Of a stretch of DNA of 64,000 bases, positions 39,571 through 64,000 are shown piece after piece. A program made the translations under genes and the position numbers. The notes beneath the pieces are model-generated. The model was not told the DNA's origin and did not search any database. It was given only the letters and a program-made list of their open reading frames with translations. Origin of the DNA: Siniperca chuatsi (lineage: Eukaryota > Chordata > Actinopteri > Centrarchiformes > Sinipercidae); contig NC_058057.1 in NCBI RefSeq assembly GCF_020085105.1, forward strand, positions 23,943,082-24,007,081. The letters run 5' to 3'. Positions within the stretch are counted from its first letter, which is position 1; each line of letters opens with the position of its first letter.

Positions 39571-41389
39571 AAAATAAAAAAAATAAATTAACATGACATA
39601 TTTTGATATTTTATCTACATTTAAAATTTTTAACTGTATGTAAACAAGTGTTAGCAGTAAACTGAGCTCTATTATCAATTATTTAAAAAATGTACTGTGT
39701 AAAATGGTTTCTCATTGTTGAATACAAGGTACAGTTTCTTATCAGTTAAAGGGTCACGTGCTCATCTACAGTTTCTAAGAAATGTCTAGAATTAATTGTG
39801 TCACCAGGCTCAAACAAGACCACCAAGCTTTTTCAGACCCCCTGAAAAGTTGACATTTTGGAGAAGAAAGATTTGTACCTGACAACAGCATAAATCTTTA
39901 AAGAATCTTAAGCAACTAGTAACTACAGCTGTCAGATGTAGAGAAGTAAAAGGTATTATATTATCCTCCAAAATGTAGTGGAGGAGTAGTACAAAGTAAT
40001 ATAGTCCTCCAAATTGGAAATACCCATGTAAAGTAGCAGTATGTTACTACTGTATTGAAGTACAAAGTGTGCAGAGAATCACAGCATCTTAAATCAGTCA
40101 AAAAGACCTGAAACCCTGCATTTGAAGCTTTAATCACTGAAGACATTATGACAGTTATTCGTCACGTAAACACAGTAAACTGACCACATTTAGTCTCCAT
40201 CAATCCAAACCTGAAGCCTGAAGTCGCGCGTTGAGCTTCAGCCTCTGAGTCTCTGTGTGTGGACTGTGGGAGAACAGGTGGGCATAGTTTCTGTCAAACA
40301 GAGAGAGATTGATGGAGTGGGTTAGAGCGCTGGCCGAGGGTATTCTCTTACAGTAATGGCAGAGACAGAGACAGCTGGACTCAGTACATTGGACTCTGTG
40401 TGTGCATGTGTGCATATTTGTGCAGCACTGTATATGTGATCGTCTATATGGAGATGCATTGTGTTTTTCCTGAATCAAAAGAAGATATGAGGCTGCTGAA
40501 GAATACTGTATATCAATTTAAAAAGTTTTAGCTTTTATTAAATATTGGAAACAATCTAGAAAACCTATCATGTTTTATTGTGTTTTGTGAAACATTTATT
40601 CTTAAAATTATAAAGTTGTTTGGCACATTTCTTCCAAAAGAAGACAAATTAACAAACATTAAGTGCACCCAAATAACTAAATGATCTTCTTTTTTTTAAA
40701 ACCCTCAATTACTATGTCTGCCAGGCAACAGTGTTACATTGTTACAGTTTTGAGACTTAATCAGTTTTCTCAAATGTCCCATACATTTTTGCTTCTGCAG
40801 TCTTAAAAGATTTTGAAACTTGATGACTTTGGCGACCTCTTGACTCCCTCCGTGGTAATGTTATACGTCAGCCGTCACCAACACCCTCCAGTATTATGGA
40901 ATATACTGTTAATCTGACATTTGTAAATACATAACATAATATAATGCTACAGAATATATAAAAAAAGTTGTAAAGTTTTTAAATGGGCCAATCAGACCAT
41001 AGCTAGATTCTAACATAGAAATCTGACTTTACTGAGTCTACCAAGTCTTTTTTTGCTGTAAGAGAAAGAATAAAATGCTACTCCCAACTGAAGTCAAATT
41101 GCATTTTCTGTGTGCTACTGCAATATATCTGCTCTGTAAATCACTTGTCCTGTGTTCTCCTTTTAGAGTAAATCAGAAACCATATATATTTTTTGGTTTC
41201 ATGATGGCGCCCCCTAGTTTTGCATTAATTCGAATACCGTTCCAGGCTCCTCTTTTGGACTTCATGTCAAGTGGTAGAATGAAAAGATGCACTAAACTAA
41301 TTTAGCAAATGTATCAAATTTGAAATCAAATCCTTGTCACCCACAGTCTGTCTTCACAAAATACTTTAAATTGGCAAAGAATGCTTTTA
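39571..41389. other. No gene; one short dispersed repeat at ~39940-40060
   Basis: 39940-40060 carries GTAGTGGAGGAGTAGTACAAAG and GTACAAAGTG words of the AAGTAC-type fish repeat. The rest is AT-rich unique DNA. Confidence 0.5.
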
Positions 41390-42945
41390 ACACACTAAAT
41401 TTAGCTTTGTTAAACATCAGGACTTTAGCAGGCAATCATTTTAATGAATGATTTCATTATCAAGCACAATCTTGAATTCATGTTTTTAACTGAAACTTGG
41501 CTAAACCAAGATAACAGTGCAGCCAAAACAGGGTTCTCCACGCATCTTCCAGCAATATGCAGCTGGATTAGATGCTTCTAAATTTGAGGACAGCAAACCT
41601 TCAAGGGGGGGGAAGGGGGTGACTGGAGCACACTGATTGATTTGCAGCCTTCTTAATCATTCTATCCAGTGCAAACAGATGTCTTCGAAAATACAGTGTA
41701 ATTTTTTTATGACTTTGCTGAACTGCTGTCTATCATCTGCATTGACTTTGACTGTGTATTTAATGATGGTGATTTTAACATTCATGGTGACAACCCCCAG
41801 GGCAGCAGCACTAACGAACTGTGTTGTATTCTGGATAACTATGGACTGACTCAGCACGCCTATACACAACAAGGGGCACACTCTGGACTTAATCATCGCC
41901 AAGGGATTTAACATTTCTAAGATTGTGGTGACTGATGTTACTGCTTTGCACTTTCTGATCAGACAAATGTTCAATCAAAATGATATATCACTGAAAACAC
42001 CAGTGAATTATTTACTCAGGCTTTCTCTTCCACACCAGCCCGTGCTTGGGTCTTGCTGGTAAAAATGAATAAGAGAGAGTGTTAAAAAGTTGAAAGCAGG
42101 TGGCGAAAAACAAATCTCCATTTGCATTATGACATCTATAATGGGAAACTTTGCATTTATAATTCTTAACTGAGAAATGCAAGGCAGTCCTATTGCCAGA
42201 AACAATAATAATGCATGTGCCTTATAATTTTTCACTGACAAAATTCAGAAAATTGGGCAAGCTGTCAGTTCAATCAATTAGCATGACACAATTTGATCCT
42301 ATCAGCTATAGAACCTTGGAAGAAATTGTGCTACATCTGAAATCCTCCTCAAGCTGCTTTGATATTCTCCCTACAAGCCTTTTCAAAAATGTTTTTAACT
42401 GCGCGGCATCAGATCTTCAGCAAATAGTCACTTCTCTACTCTCAGGCTATTTCCCAGAGGCCCTGAAAACTGCAGTTATTTAACCACTCTTAAAAAAGAA
42501 TAATCTAGACTCACTAATGAACAATTATAGGCCAATATCAAACATCCTATTTTTAAGTAAAATCATTGAAAAGACTGTTTAGGGCCAAGAGGATGTTAAG
42601 CTGTTAAAAAAATCATTTCCAGTCAGGATTGAAGCCAAAACTAAACATGGAGAAGCAGAATTCAGTTTTTATGCACCACATATCTGGAACATTCATATTT
42701 TGCACTGCACTGTAATTTTTATTCAACTGATTGATTTGTCTTAATCAATTTTAGCTTATTTATATATTATATATATTTTAGTTTTACTCTTTTTAAAATC
42801 TGATTCATGTGTGTCTTTTTATATTGTGTTTCTTGTATATCTTTTCTTAATGCCTTTCTGTCTGTACTGTATATATAAAAAACTTTGATTTGCCTTGTTG
42901 TTGAAAGGTGTTATACAAATAAACTTGCCTTGCCTAAAACCTTGG
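41390..42945 (+). mobile_element. Internally deleted L2-like LINE
   Basis: Order of parts is correct for an L2/CR1 element: apurinic endonuclease start (LTETWL near 41495), the GDFNIHGDNPQ active-site box at 41768, a C-terminal endonuclease piece to about 41960, then RT entry (about 42190-42585, ending NYRPISNILFLSKIIEKTV), then an abrupt join near 42590 to the C-terminal tail (TKHGEAEF.FYAPHIWN, about 42645-42690) and 3' UTR with GTTATACAAATAAACTTGCC. The catalytic RT core with its [FY]ADD box is missing, and several frameshifts and stops are visible. Dead copy. Confidence 0.8.
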
Positions 42946-43950
42946 TGAACGTCAGTTTAAACTACACTCGCTTTTAAAAATCCAGCCATTTTTAAGTTAA
43001 ATATTTTATGCAATTTTGTCTCTTATTTCCCTGGCATGACGGCCAACAAGATATTTCTATAACAAGCACTTACCCAAAGAGGAAATATTTTCATTTTCAG
43101 TCAAGATGACTAAGGGGTGCCTCTCTTACTTGATAATAACAACAGTGTGTTTGACACAATGGTGCTAACCTGCTCAGCATTTTCATTTATTTATTTCACT
43201 TTTTTATCCAGCAGACAAAGCAGTGAAGACATGAACCATGTGTGGGATGTGGAGGGTCAAAAGCACGGTTTCGCTCCATTTTTCACATCCATGTGCAACA
43301 GTTGTAAAATCCATGGCTACACAGAGCATAAAATACCTGTACTGTGTGTAGTTTTAGAGGCGTGTGTTTAATCACACATCCTTCAAAAACCACATTGCTG
43401 TACAATGGTCCAGTCAAGGGCAAGTCACTTAAGCAATGTTTTAATCAAAGAAAAAATGCTGTCAATTTAAGGAACAATGTTTTTTAAAAAGTGTTGCGCA
43501 GTTTACCATAGTTGGCTCTAATGTTCCATCTTTCTTCGTCCATTTGCCGGGACCTTCTGTCCTATGAGGCTGTAATTGAAAACACACAAAGAGCTGACAT
43601 TCTGAAGGAGCAATATATGAGGGGGGGTTTTGTTCATAATACAAAATGACCATGACATGTTTCTGGGGTTTGATTAGGTTGTTGGTCAGAGGAAAAACTC
43701 AAATTGATTACAGGACCAGGTGGTGAGAATTTTTGTTCTTGGAAAAGCAGATAATGTTTTATTATTATTATTACTATTATTATTGTGGTGATTATTATCT
43801 TTTCACTAGACTTTCTACTGTGGCAGAGAGAGCTCATAACACTGCCACTTAAGAAAACAAAAGCAAATGAATATTAATTAAGATTAATGAAGATCATCAC
43901 CACTTTGACACTCATGGGCAGCATACAGGGGTAAAAAGCAGATTAAGAAA
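42946..43950. other. No gene; intergenic
   Basis: Includes a TTATTATTATT run near 43757-43785. No gene seen. Confidence 0.55.
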
Positions 43951-44325
43951 CATATTTGTCAATTTGACAACACATATGTGGCATAAATGAAATGTACTGA
44001 AAATACAGAAAACACAAGTAAATACAGAAACACTACAAGTCCAACACAACACAACAGACATCTCCGAGGGAAACTAAAAACTGATGAACACGCCCACCAC
44101 GTGCCAAAGATGTTTGAAAATGTTTTAGTTTTAACAATATGATTGCATGATTCCACACCTACAAACATTAGGCTGCTACTACTGGCATATTCATCACTTT
44201 AGTGTCCTCTGGAAACCTTTAATATGTCGTAAGACTTGCAGCATTTATGTATTTGCTTGTGTTTTCTGTATTTGCAGCGCATTTCTTTATGCTACATATG
44301 TGTTGTCAAATTGGCAAATGTGTTT
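43951..44325. mobile_element. MITE-like element with ~85-bp terminal inverted repeats
   Basis: 43951-44042 is an inverted copy of 44233-44322 with few differences (CAATTTGACAACACATATGT against ACATATGTGTTGTCAAATTG, and AAATACAGAAAACACAAG against CTTGTGTTTTCTGTATTT). The loop is about 190 bp and non-coding. Total size and long TIRs fit a non-autonomous DNA transposon. Confidence 0.75.
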
Positions 44326-44999
44326 CCTGTTATGCTTGTGTTTCATTTCTCTGCAGTGTGTTGTCTAAATGCAACATTGGTGTTATTAAAGATGTGTCTT
44401 TCTTGCTTGTGATTTCTTAAGTTGCAGTGAGTTAAGTTCTCTCAGCCAGCGTACATTTCTGTGGGATATTTCCTTGTGTTCATGATTAATTTTGCAATAA
44501 CTTAATATAAATCCGATACAGTTGTGAGAGAGTGAACAGTAAAATATGAGGTTGATGTCAAAGACATAAAATAAATTTGGTAGGCAATTTGAATCTAGCG
44601 TGGGAATGGTGGACTCCACCTCTAACAATTAAAACTACTATGCAGAGAGGTAATTACTGAATGTAAAAACATTTAATGGCTATTGCTGACAAATGCTCAC
44701 AATAAAGAGTATCAAGAACAGGGTTTGATTAAATGAAAATCTTAAGGATTATAACTTTAAGGCAAAAAAAAGTCACCCCTTTAAAACATCAGAAATTTAG
44801 GTGCACATGCTTTTTGTGGAGCTTTTGATCATGTGTTACAATCAAAAGTTCTGTATCCCACTGTGAGATACAGTCAAAAGCTCCAGAAAAAGCTGGTGAG
44901 CTTTGAGTTTAGAAATGATATCAAAGATATTTGTTGCCAAGGTCAGGACTGAACCTTCATGCTCATTATGCAGATAGTTTTATGAAGATATATGTACAT
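44326..44999. other. No gene; intergenic
   Basis: AT-rich unique DNA; nothing recognised. Confidence 0.5.
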
Positions 45000-45480
45000 A
45001 CTGTTACGGACAGAGTAGGCCAGAGACACCAAGATGATTAGGATATAGTTTATTGCACATAAAGGAAACTGGTAATGAGAAGAAGATAATGCTACCGTCC
45101 TTAGACTGGTTGGAGAGGAGCTCTGGGGTTATGAGACACACACTGGAGAGTGGAGATACACAGGACCGGGAGCTGGAGCGACACAAACTGGAGAAGTTCT
45201 GGAATCAGGATCGGGGCTCTGGAGACGAATAGATGATTTGCAGATACGTGAAGGAGTCCGTGGGTTAGGATTTGGAGATCTGTCCTTATTCCAAACGAGA
45301 CCAGACACTGACTGAGGTGAGGGATGGTGTTTTATAGCGATGTGGAGTGATGATTAGGTGCAGGTGTGTGATAGGTGACAGGTGACCGGAATTAGTACTC
45401 GGGTGAGGGACTGCGGTGTGTGTGTGGTGTAGTGGAGCCTGATGTATCTGTGATACACACTCATGATTGCCTTTATACAA
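45000..45480. mobile_element. Degraded transposable element (class uncertain)
   Basis: A distinct GC-richer block starting CTGTTACGGACAGAG, with repeated CTGGAGA words and a GATTAGGTGCAGGTGTGTGATAGGTGACAGGTG stretch. Composition and border are unlike the surroundings, and similar GGTGCA..TAATTAGG words recur at about 47660-47690. Possibly a solo LTR or DNA transposon end. Confidence 0.4.
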
Positions 45481-47068
45481 ACATATGTATAAACATTTAT
45501 ACATACTGTGCACTGTAAGTGGAGCATATATTAACTCGATCATAAACTCATACATTTTGTTAGTTGTAGTAGAGACAAAGTTGACTTGGCTTAATTTTAT
45601 ATTTTTATTTCAATTGCAATTAAGACTTATTGTGATTTCGGAGAACATTTGGTTTTTTGTTATAATTTCAGTTCTTTTTAAAATATTGATGTTTCATTCT
45701 GTTTTAGTCCTAGCTAGTTTAGCTTTTAACAGCTATTATTTACTTGTTTTCCACTGTGTTTTGCCAACATAAACTGATTAGCTTGACCTGTCAATAAAAC
45801 ATACTGAGACTGAGAAAAATGGGTGTTAAATAATCTTACTGTGTTACCTTCTTTTTCATCTCTGCCCATGTGCAGGACAGAAGAGGAAAAAACAGCAAGG
45901 CCTTTTAAACATTCTTTAATCCTCTATTGAATAAAACTTAGTACAGTATTCATATGTGGTCACCAGTTAATCTTGTCTATCTGCAGTCTGTATTACTACA
46001 GCTAATCAAACATTGAGTGCACATTGAGTTTTTGTTTGACCTTTCTTTAAAAAGGACAGTCTCTGGAAATTTTAATGTGTTTTTCAAGGGAATTCTGGCC
46101 AAAATGGCAGCATAATTACACAAACCAACACAGAACTGTCACAGGAGGTAAAAGAGAACAAAAAAGGAAAATAAACACGCAACCCAGCTGTAATATACGG
46201 TGTACATGAATTAAGAAAAATTTTATTTCTTGTTTTTTGGTCACACAAAGAAAAATGAAACCCTGAGTGATGCAGCAGCAGAAAGCAACCATTCTTCCAT
46301 TTTTAAGGCAAGAGGGACATCTCTAAATTGAGGTCTGACAGTTGGATATTGATTGAGCAGCGAACCTTGAACGCCACAGAGCCCACACCTCTCGCTCACC
46401 ATCTCTGTGTGAAGTATTGTTGTGGTCCCTTTTATGGAGGAGACCGACCTTCAACTTGCGGGAACAAAGAACAAAACCAATACACTTTAAAATTGTCCAA
46501 TCTGAAATTAAACATCCTTATGAACTTAATCTATATCTGCAGACCATTTCAAACAGGATAGCCAAGGTATGGCAACAGATTCAGTGGAATTGAAAGTCAG
46601 TGGATTCACACCCAAACACTGTAGATATAAATAAAATAATTTTGTAACGTCAGCTTTGCTATCATGTGCGTGTCCCAAAAAATTGTGTGGCTAGACATAT
46701 TCTGTTTTAGTCACATTGAAGAATGTCTGGTTTGGTCTCCTTTTTGCTCAGGGAACACAGTGTTGAGGTAAAATGTACTGCCCTATTATGCCAAGTGTAA
46801 CCTGGTCAGCAGCCAATCACATCTAATTCAGGATTTTTATGGTGACATCTATGATAGCCAGAAAAATCTGAATCACTGATCACAATATTTTAAAAATTAT
46901 AACTTTTGCTCATTCTTGCAAAGACCAATGTGTGAGATGTGCTGGGATTTATCAGTGACAACTTACTTCGGTGGCATAAAAACATAACTGTCCGTCACAA
47001 ACATATTTAAAAGTGTAATGACCTGACCCAGGAGCCCCTGGGTCGTATTTCATTGTCTCAATGGTACC
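45481..47068. other. No gene; intergenic
   Basis: AT-rich DNA; the open frames at 45467-45772 and 46328-46561 have no domain and no exon context. Confidence 0.5.
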
Positions 47069-47199
47069 TTAAAAAGGTCCAGTATGTAACATTTAGGAGG
47101 AGCTATTGGCAGAAATGGAGATGGCAAGCGGTATTGAAATGGTTGTAAACTGCTATTTCACAGCTAGATGCCATTAAATCATACATACTGGACCTTTAA
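47069..47199 (-). mobile_element. TTAA-flanked MITE, internally deleted copy B
   Basis: Begins TTAAAAAGGTCCAGTATGTAAC and ends ATACATACTGGACCTTTAA. Both terminal inverted repeats are intact, but about 200 bp of the middle, present in the copies at 12789 and 57506, is missing. Reverse orientation relative to those copies. Confidence 0.75.
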
Positions 47200-47279
47200 A
47201 CAACACGCCCCACCAACGCAGCCCCCTGCGCTATTTTAATGTAGGGCTATTATCGGTCTGAATCCCCGCTAAAAATCTT

Positions 47280-47420
47280 CAGGCACAGTGGTGCTTTGAG
47301 CTAAATGCTAATGCTGACAATGACAATGCTGATGTTTAGCAGATATAATGTTTAGCATGTTAGCATGCTAACATTTGCTAATTAGCACTAAACACAAAGT
47401 ACAGCTGAGGCGGATGGGAA
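47280..47420 (-). repeat. 'TTAGCATGCTAA' palindromic repeat, copy 1
   Basis: Contains TTAGCATGTTAGCATGCTAAC, GCTAATTAGCACTAAACAC and AAAGTACAGCTGAGGC; the same words appear in reverse order and orientation at 55850-56010. The nested GTTAGCATGCTAAC palindromes are characteristic. Confidence 0.7.
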
Positions 47421-47439
47421 TGCCATCTCAAGCTGAGTT

Positions 47440-47835
47440 ATGTGACCTTTCAACTTAGCAGGCAGATTCATTTTGCATTGCATTTACACCTGGCTGAGAT
47501 ACGATCACAATGAGAGACCTCCAAATGTGGTCTGGCCGATCGAAATCACAATCCGATCGTTGCGTTCTGCATGCATTTACACCTTGCATTAACATGCAAG
47601 AGATACAACAAAGACGATCTAAGAGAACAAAGGAAGAACACAGACTAAATACACTCAGAGAGGCAAGACACAGGTGCAACTAATTAGGGTGGGGCAAACA
47701 ATCAAAACTGGAGGGAAACGCAAACAAAGACAGGAAGTAAAACAACAAGATATGAGGAGAGGAGAATATTACAAAATAAAACAGGAAGTAACAGGACAAA
47801 AACCCAAAACCATGACACAAATGATGTCGCTAGCA
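47440..47835. repeat. Degraded fish repeats
   Basis: 47455-47600 has two GCATTTACACCT words around CGATCACAATGAGAGACCTCC. 47600-47830 has GACACAGGTGCAACTAATTAGGGT, then ACAGGAAGTAA, then CCCAAAACCATGACA. Both look like ends of high-copy elements; class unknown. Confidence 0.45.
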
Positions 47836-47859
47836 TCACTTTCCCAGTCTTGACAAGCC

Positions 47860-47997
47860 TTCTCCAGAAGCACAGAGGACATTATACAGCTGTTGTACTC
47901 TCCATGACTAGATTGATTTTGACATGTATCTGTGGAGTTACTTCTTGTTGAAATGTGCTATACAAATAAACGTGCCTTGCCTTGCCTTGCCTTTAAA
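47860..47997 (+). mobile_element. L2-like LINE 3' end fragment
   Basis: Ends GTTGAAATGTGCTATACAAATAAACG followed by (TGCCT)n, nearly the same 3' tail as the LINE at 42945. A 5'-truncated copy, plus strand. Confidence 0.65.
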
Positions 47998-49684
47998 GCT
48001 GCACAGAGGGTAAAAGGAAAATAAGATCTACAGTAACCCTGATGAGTCCAGCCTCCTCTGGACAGAGTGCTCACTTCAAGATGTTTGCAAATTAAAAGCA
48101 TTGAGATTCCATATTTAAATGCACTTCTGGTTGAAAAAGGTTGTTGGATCATTTTAAAAGGGGCAGCTGAACATCACAGGCCCTGGTAACCACAATAAAT
48201 GTCTATGTTTTTAAATTAAAGTGTATCTTATGTTTCAATTTACCACATATTCAAAACTGCTAGCTAGTGCCTCACATACTGTATTTTATAAGCCTTTGAT
48301 TAAAGTTGTGTGATGTATAATTTTATCTCCCATCAAGAACTACAGTGTAAATGCTTTTAACCTGTTTTAAAATAAATAAGCCAATGCCAAGCTCTATCAT
48401 ACATACACAATTTGTCTTGGTTTTTGTGTTTTTAAATGAAACCATGATTTTCATTTTGAATAGACAGCTTGTTAGTACCCGACCTTTGAAGAAGGCAGAA
48501 AAAAATGTAAGTATAATTGAAAATTGTAGAGGTACTCCTGAATCCCTTGAACCATCTGCCCCATCAGAATTACTCAAATCGTATCATACCGTATGATAGC
48601 CATTCAATACTGTGGCCTATTGAAAACAAATCATCCACCAACACTGAACAGTTTATTATAATTGTGGATATCATCATCAATAGCTCTATTATACTTCCCA
48701 TCCTTGACACTACCTTATCGACTTCAACAGTTCATCCATTTGTCCTCAATTTCTTTTCACATGCAGTAACAATGACATGTCTTTTGTCGGTTTTATCCAC
48801 CAACTCAGGTGAAGTTGGAGAGGTGATGGAATATTTTTTAGGCGTACAGCTCTTCAAGGTTGGTGATCAGTAGCACCCTCTGCAAGCCATTATCAGGTAT
48901 TACATGGATTGTTATTTGTTCAGATTTAGTTCAAAGAAACCAATATGAGAGCACTGTGGGGTTTTTTTGTTTTGTTTTAGTGTTGAAGAGAGACAAAACA
49001 TAACAGGTGATACAGACGTGACAGAAATACTGAGAGTGAGACAAGCTTTACATTACAAAGACTCAGACAGAGGAGAGGGCATTAGTGCAAGATAGGGGTT
49101 GATATAGTGCAGAAAATCATATATGGGTGTGGTGCGTTTGTGAGATTTTGTGCAAGTTTGTGTGTGTATGAGGCTGATAGATTTCCTTTTACAGAAAGGA
49201 AAATATTTATATATAATATAAAAATACAATACATAAATTAAAGGGGAAAAGAAGGAAAGGGAGAAAGTGAATAAATACTTCAAGTGCTGTATTTGCAATA
49301 ATAATAATAACAACAATAAATTTAAAGAAGCTGACAGATGTTGGCAAAGGTGTGTTTAAAGGGGACTAGGTGTAAAGGAGGCAAGATGACATAGTGGATT
49401 TAGTTTCTAGGGTTGTTGGATTTGGCACCATCCCCACAGTGGAAGAGGGCATGAGGCAGGTTGTGTTGATTATTTTTTTTTAATTCTCTTTATGGAGCGA
49501 CATCCTGTTTCCCAAGTAAACATCCCCCAGATACCTTCCCCAAGTTCCCATGTGAGCGTCACACCTTTTGATTATTATATAATTTATTTAATTAATTTTT
49601 ACAGCAATGTTTTTTAATAACAATGGGTCAAATGATTCATATCATATACAAATGTGTAATGTGTCACTTGTAGTGATGAACCTA
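47998..49684. other. No gene; intergenic
   Basis: AT-rich unique DNA; nothing recognised. Open frames are short and lack domains. Confidence 0.5.
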
Positions 49685-50070
49685 CAGGGAATTATCACCA
49701 AACTCTGCAGTTCCTGTCAACTCATCAGAGTGTTTTAGCCTTGTTCAGCTCATTGTTTTAATTTTCCAGCCTTTACTGTTTTGGTTCACTGTCTTTCCGG
49801 CCTTTACTGTTTTGGTTCACTGTCACCGCTCTTGTAGCGTCGTTTTTCAGCCACAGGCAGCTGTTTTCAGTAAAAAACCTCTAAAAATCCACTATCCACT
49901 GCCCAGCGCCAAACAGCAGATAGACACAGTTGGTGACTAGCTAGTGAACATAGTGGAGCATTTAGCAGCAAAAGAGTCACATTTTTCTCCCAGGTGTTGG
50001 TGGAGACCAAAACAGAGCTACAAGGAGAGTAAATATTGGACTTAAGTGGTGATAAATACAACCCCAAAGC
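49685..50070 (-). repeat. Three-copy complex repeat, copy 2
   Basis: Reverse-complement relative to 34341-34965. Shares GTTGGTGGAGACCAAAACAGAGCTA, CGCCAAACAGCAGATAGACA and CAGGCAGCTGTTTTCAG. Within it the 22-bp word around TTTACTGTTTTGGTTCACTG is tandemly duplicated (49764-49823). Confidence 0.65.
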
Positions 50071-50469
50071 AATGCTTATTTTGCTCTGTGTCTTCTGGAT
50101 GTGTAAATAACTAGCTTAAATAGAATATGTCAACAGCTAGCTAGGTAATAGTATTGGACATATTTCTCTTTCTCACTAGTAATGGATGTCAAGGTAACCT
50201 AACCTGATGTTCAAATATCATGTACAGTTATCTTTCACAAGATACCAAATATTTTCTGAGGTAAAACAATTGTAAAATAAGACTTACATGCATCAGATGT
50301 GCAAAAGCAGCTGTGTTGAGTTGTGAAATGTGTGGCAGGTGAACAGTTGTCCCCAGTAAATATGTTCCTAAGTGCAAACATTTCCAAATATCAAAAGTTC
50401 CTATCAAATTCCTTAGTGGATACTATGGAAAAAATGATCCATGTCCATCCAATAACAAAACCTATGTTT

Positions 50470-50770
50470 GTTCCTAAAGTAAGAAAGGAAAAATAAAAAT
50501 AATGATTTGTGGTCATCAAAAACAAGATATTTAGTGAATACCTGGAACATTAAATGATCAAATCCATTTATTCCAAAGATATAACAAAGAAACAGTCAGC
50601 CATGTATGAAATAACATGGGTAATTTTTGACCCATGTTGTGCATTAGAAGGGTAGTGATACAAAAATGATTTTTATTCAAAGAGTAAGAAAGGAAAAATG
50701 AAAATAAGGATTTGTGATGATCAAAAACATGTTAATTGAGGAATATCTGAATGATGAAATTGCAAAGATA
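50470..50770 (+). repeat. Tandem duplication of a ~100-bp unit
   Basis: AAGTAAGAAAGGAAAAATAA...GGTCATCAAAAACAAG at about 50478 recurs at about 50683 (GTAAGAAAGGAAAAATGAAAA, GATGATCAAAAACATG), an offset near 205 bases with moderate divergence. Confidence 0.55.
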
Positions 50771-51215
50771 TAGAAAATAAAAACTACTACTACTACTATC
50801 AACGACCGTATATACAGAGAAAACTATCTCATCATTAACTTTTTAGTTTTTTTAGAAAGACAGTGGCACAATTTGCCAGAATTGTAACAGTAGTTATTCG
50901 GTCTTAACATACACAGAACAAGTAGGTTGTTTTGTAATCATATGTTTGCAGTTGAGGACATTGGTCCCTTTTTAGCTGAAGATTAACTACACATATTGAT
51001 CTCATTTGAGCTAGATCACATAGTATGCACCACCATGAGAATCAAGTCTGTATTACATTATAACATTATAACACACACACATGCATTACTATTGAAGATA
51101 CCCCTCAACATGCAACCATTCACTTATGCTGTAATGAAAATTTTAACGCCACACAGGACATTCAAGTGTGCTTAGGGCGGACACAAATTCCGGGGAAGTG
51201 TTGTTGATAAGAAAC

Positions 51216-51400
51216 AAAAGGTCACATGATATCAAAAGAGGTCGAAGGTCATTAAAAGCTCATCTCCTAAATCTGTTGTAGCTGCAGAAAGCAACAGAAT
51301 AGCTCAAGAAGCCTGTGGGTGCAACTCAACAGAGACAAAAAGCTTCCCAGTTCTCTCCCTGCTCTCCAACTGATGGTGTTTCATAACTGGAACAAGGTAA
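51216..51400 (+). promoter_or_regulatory. plg: Candidate plg promoter with DR1 element
   Basis: AGGTCG-A-AGGTCA at 51239-51251 is a DR1 nuclear-receptor site with one mismatch, as bound by HNF4A, and a further AGGTCA half-site lies at 51219-51224. ATTAAAAG at 51252 could be a weak TATA-like box. A consensus donor, ACAAG|gtaaga near 51395, would make about 51280-51395 a non-coding first exon. HNF4 control suits a liver-made zymogen. The transcription start is inferred only. Confidence 0.45.
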
Positions 51401-51668
51401 GAATTAAACAGCACACGGTAAATTCAAAAAATATTCAATAATATTCAGCTCACAAGGGAAAGGAAACTCTGTGATATTGCAATGCAACATTTATTGTTCC
51501 CATAAACAAGGTTTTTGACCTGTTGCTCTTTCGCCGTCCTTGTCGGGCCAATGATTGACTAATGATGTCCTATTTGTCTTCCCGATATGCTAAAAGGAGC
51601 CCAGTAATATACCCGGAGGTACCTCTGTGAGTTAGTCGACTATGAGCTGCTAGTATATGGGCCTCACC

Positions 51669-63944
<12,276 letters not shown>

Positions 63945-64000
63945 GTATGTGAACACTATTAGTGTGTAGGACATTACAGTTCATTACTGAACCTTTTAAC

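Noticed and set aside
22216..51215. A third protein-coding gene between vgll2 and plg
   Set aside because: All open frames are short, isolated or in repeats; no run of exon-like ORFs with compatible splice phases was found. A non-coding RNA cannot be excluded.

Overview
The window reads as nuclear DNA of a ray-finned (teleost) fish, probably a percomorph. It is AT-rich, has multi-exon genes with GT-AG introns, many CA/GT and TA microsatellites, and many degraded fish-type interspersed repeats (L2/Rex1-like LINEs, tRNA-derived SINEs, TTAA-flanked MITEs, foldback elements). The teleost call rests on gene content and repeat style. Species cannot be told from the sequence alone.

Only two host protein-coding genes are supported, both on the + strand. 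The first is vgll2 (vestigial-like 2, a TEAD co-activator of skeletal muscle and pharyngeal tissue), at 14131-21521 with four coding exons and a predicted protein of 288 residues. It has a GC-rich promoter, a 7-codon upstream ORF and a TONDU domain in exon 2. The second is plg (plasminogen), starting at 51669 and cut by the right edge. Thirteen coding exons encode the signal peptide, the PAN/apple domain and all five kringles (556 complete residues). The activation site and serine protease domain lie beyond position 64000.

Layout: 1-13.88 kb is upstream of vgll2 and holds repeats, a LINE RT fragment and a few unique stretches that could be regulatory. 13.88-22.2 kb is vgll2. 22.2-51.2 kb is about 29 kb of intergenic DNA with no recognisable gene, full of old repeats. 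51.2-64 kb is plg, whose introns carry two L2 pieces, a TTAA MITE, a palindromic repeat, and a SINE nested in an older inverted-repeat element. The two genes act in unrelated processes: muscle/craniofacial transcription, and liver-secreted fibrinolytic zymogen. VGLL2 and PLG lie on the same human chromosome arm, so their proximity here fits old synteny.

I found no new biological system. The points most worth checking are two consecutive GC-AG introns in plg, competing splice donors at vgll2 exon 2 that could give a TONDU-only short isoform, an Asp-X-Glu lysine-site motif in plg kringle 3, a candidate muscle enhancer in vgll2 intron 1, a DR1 element upstream of plg, and several multi-copy repeats with inverted structure.
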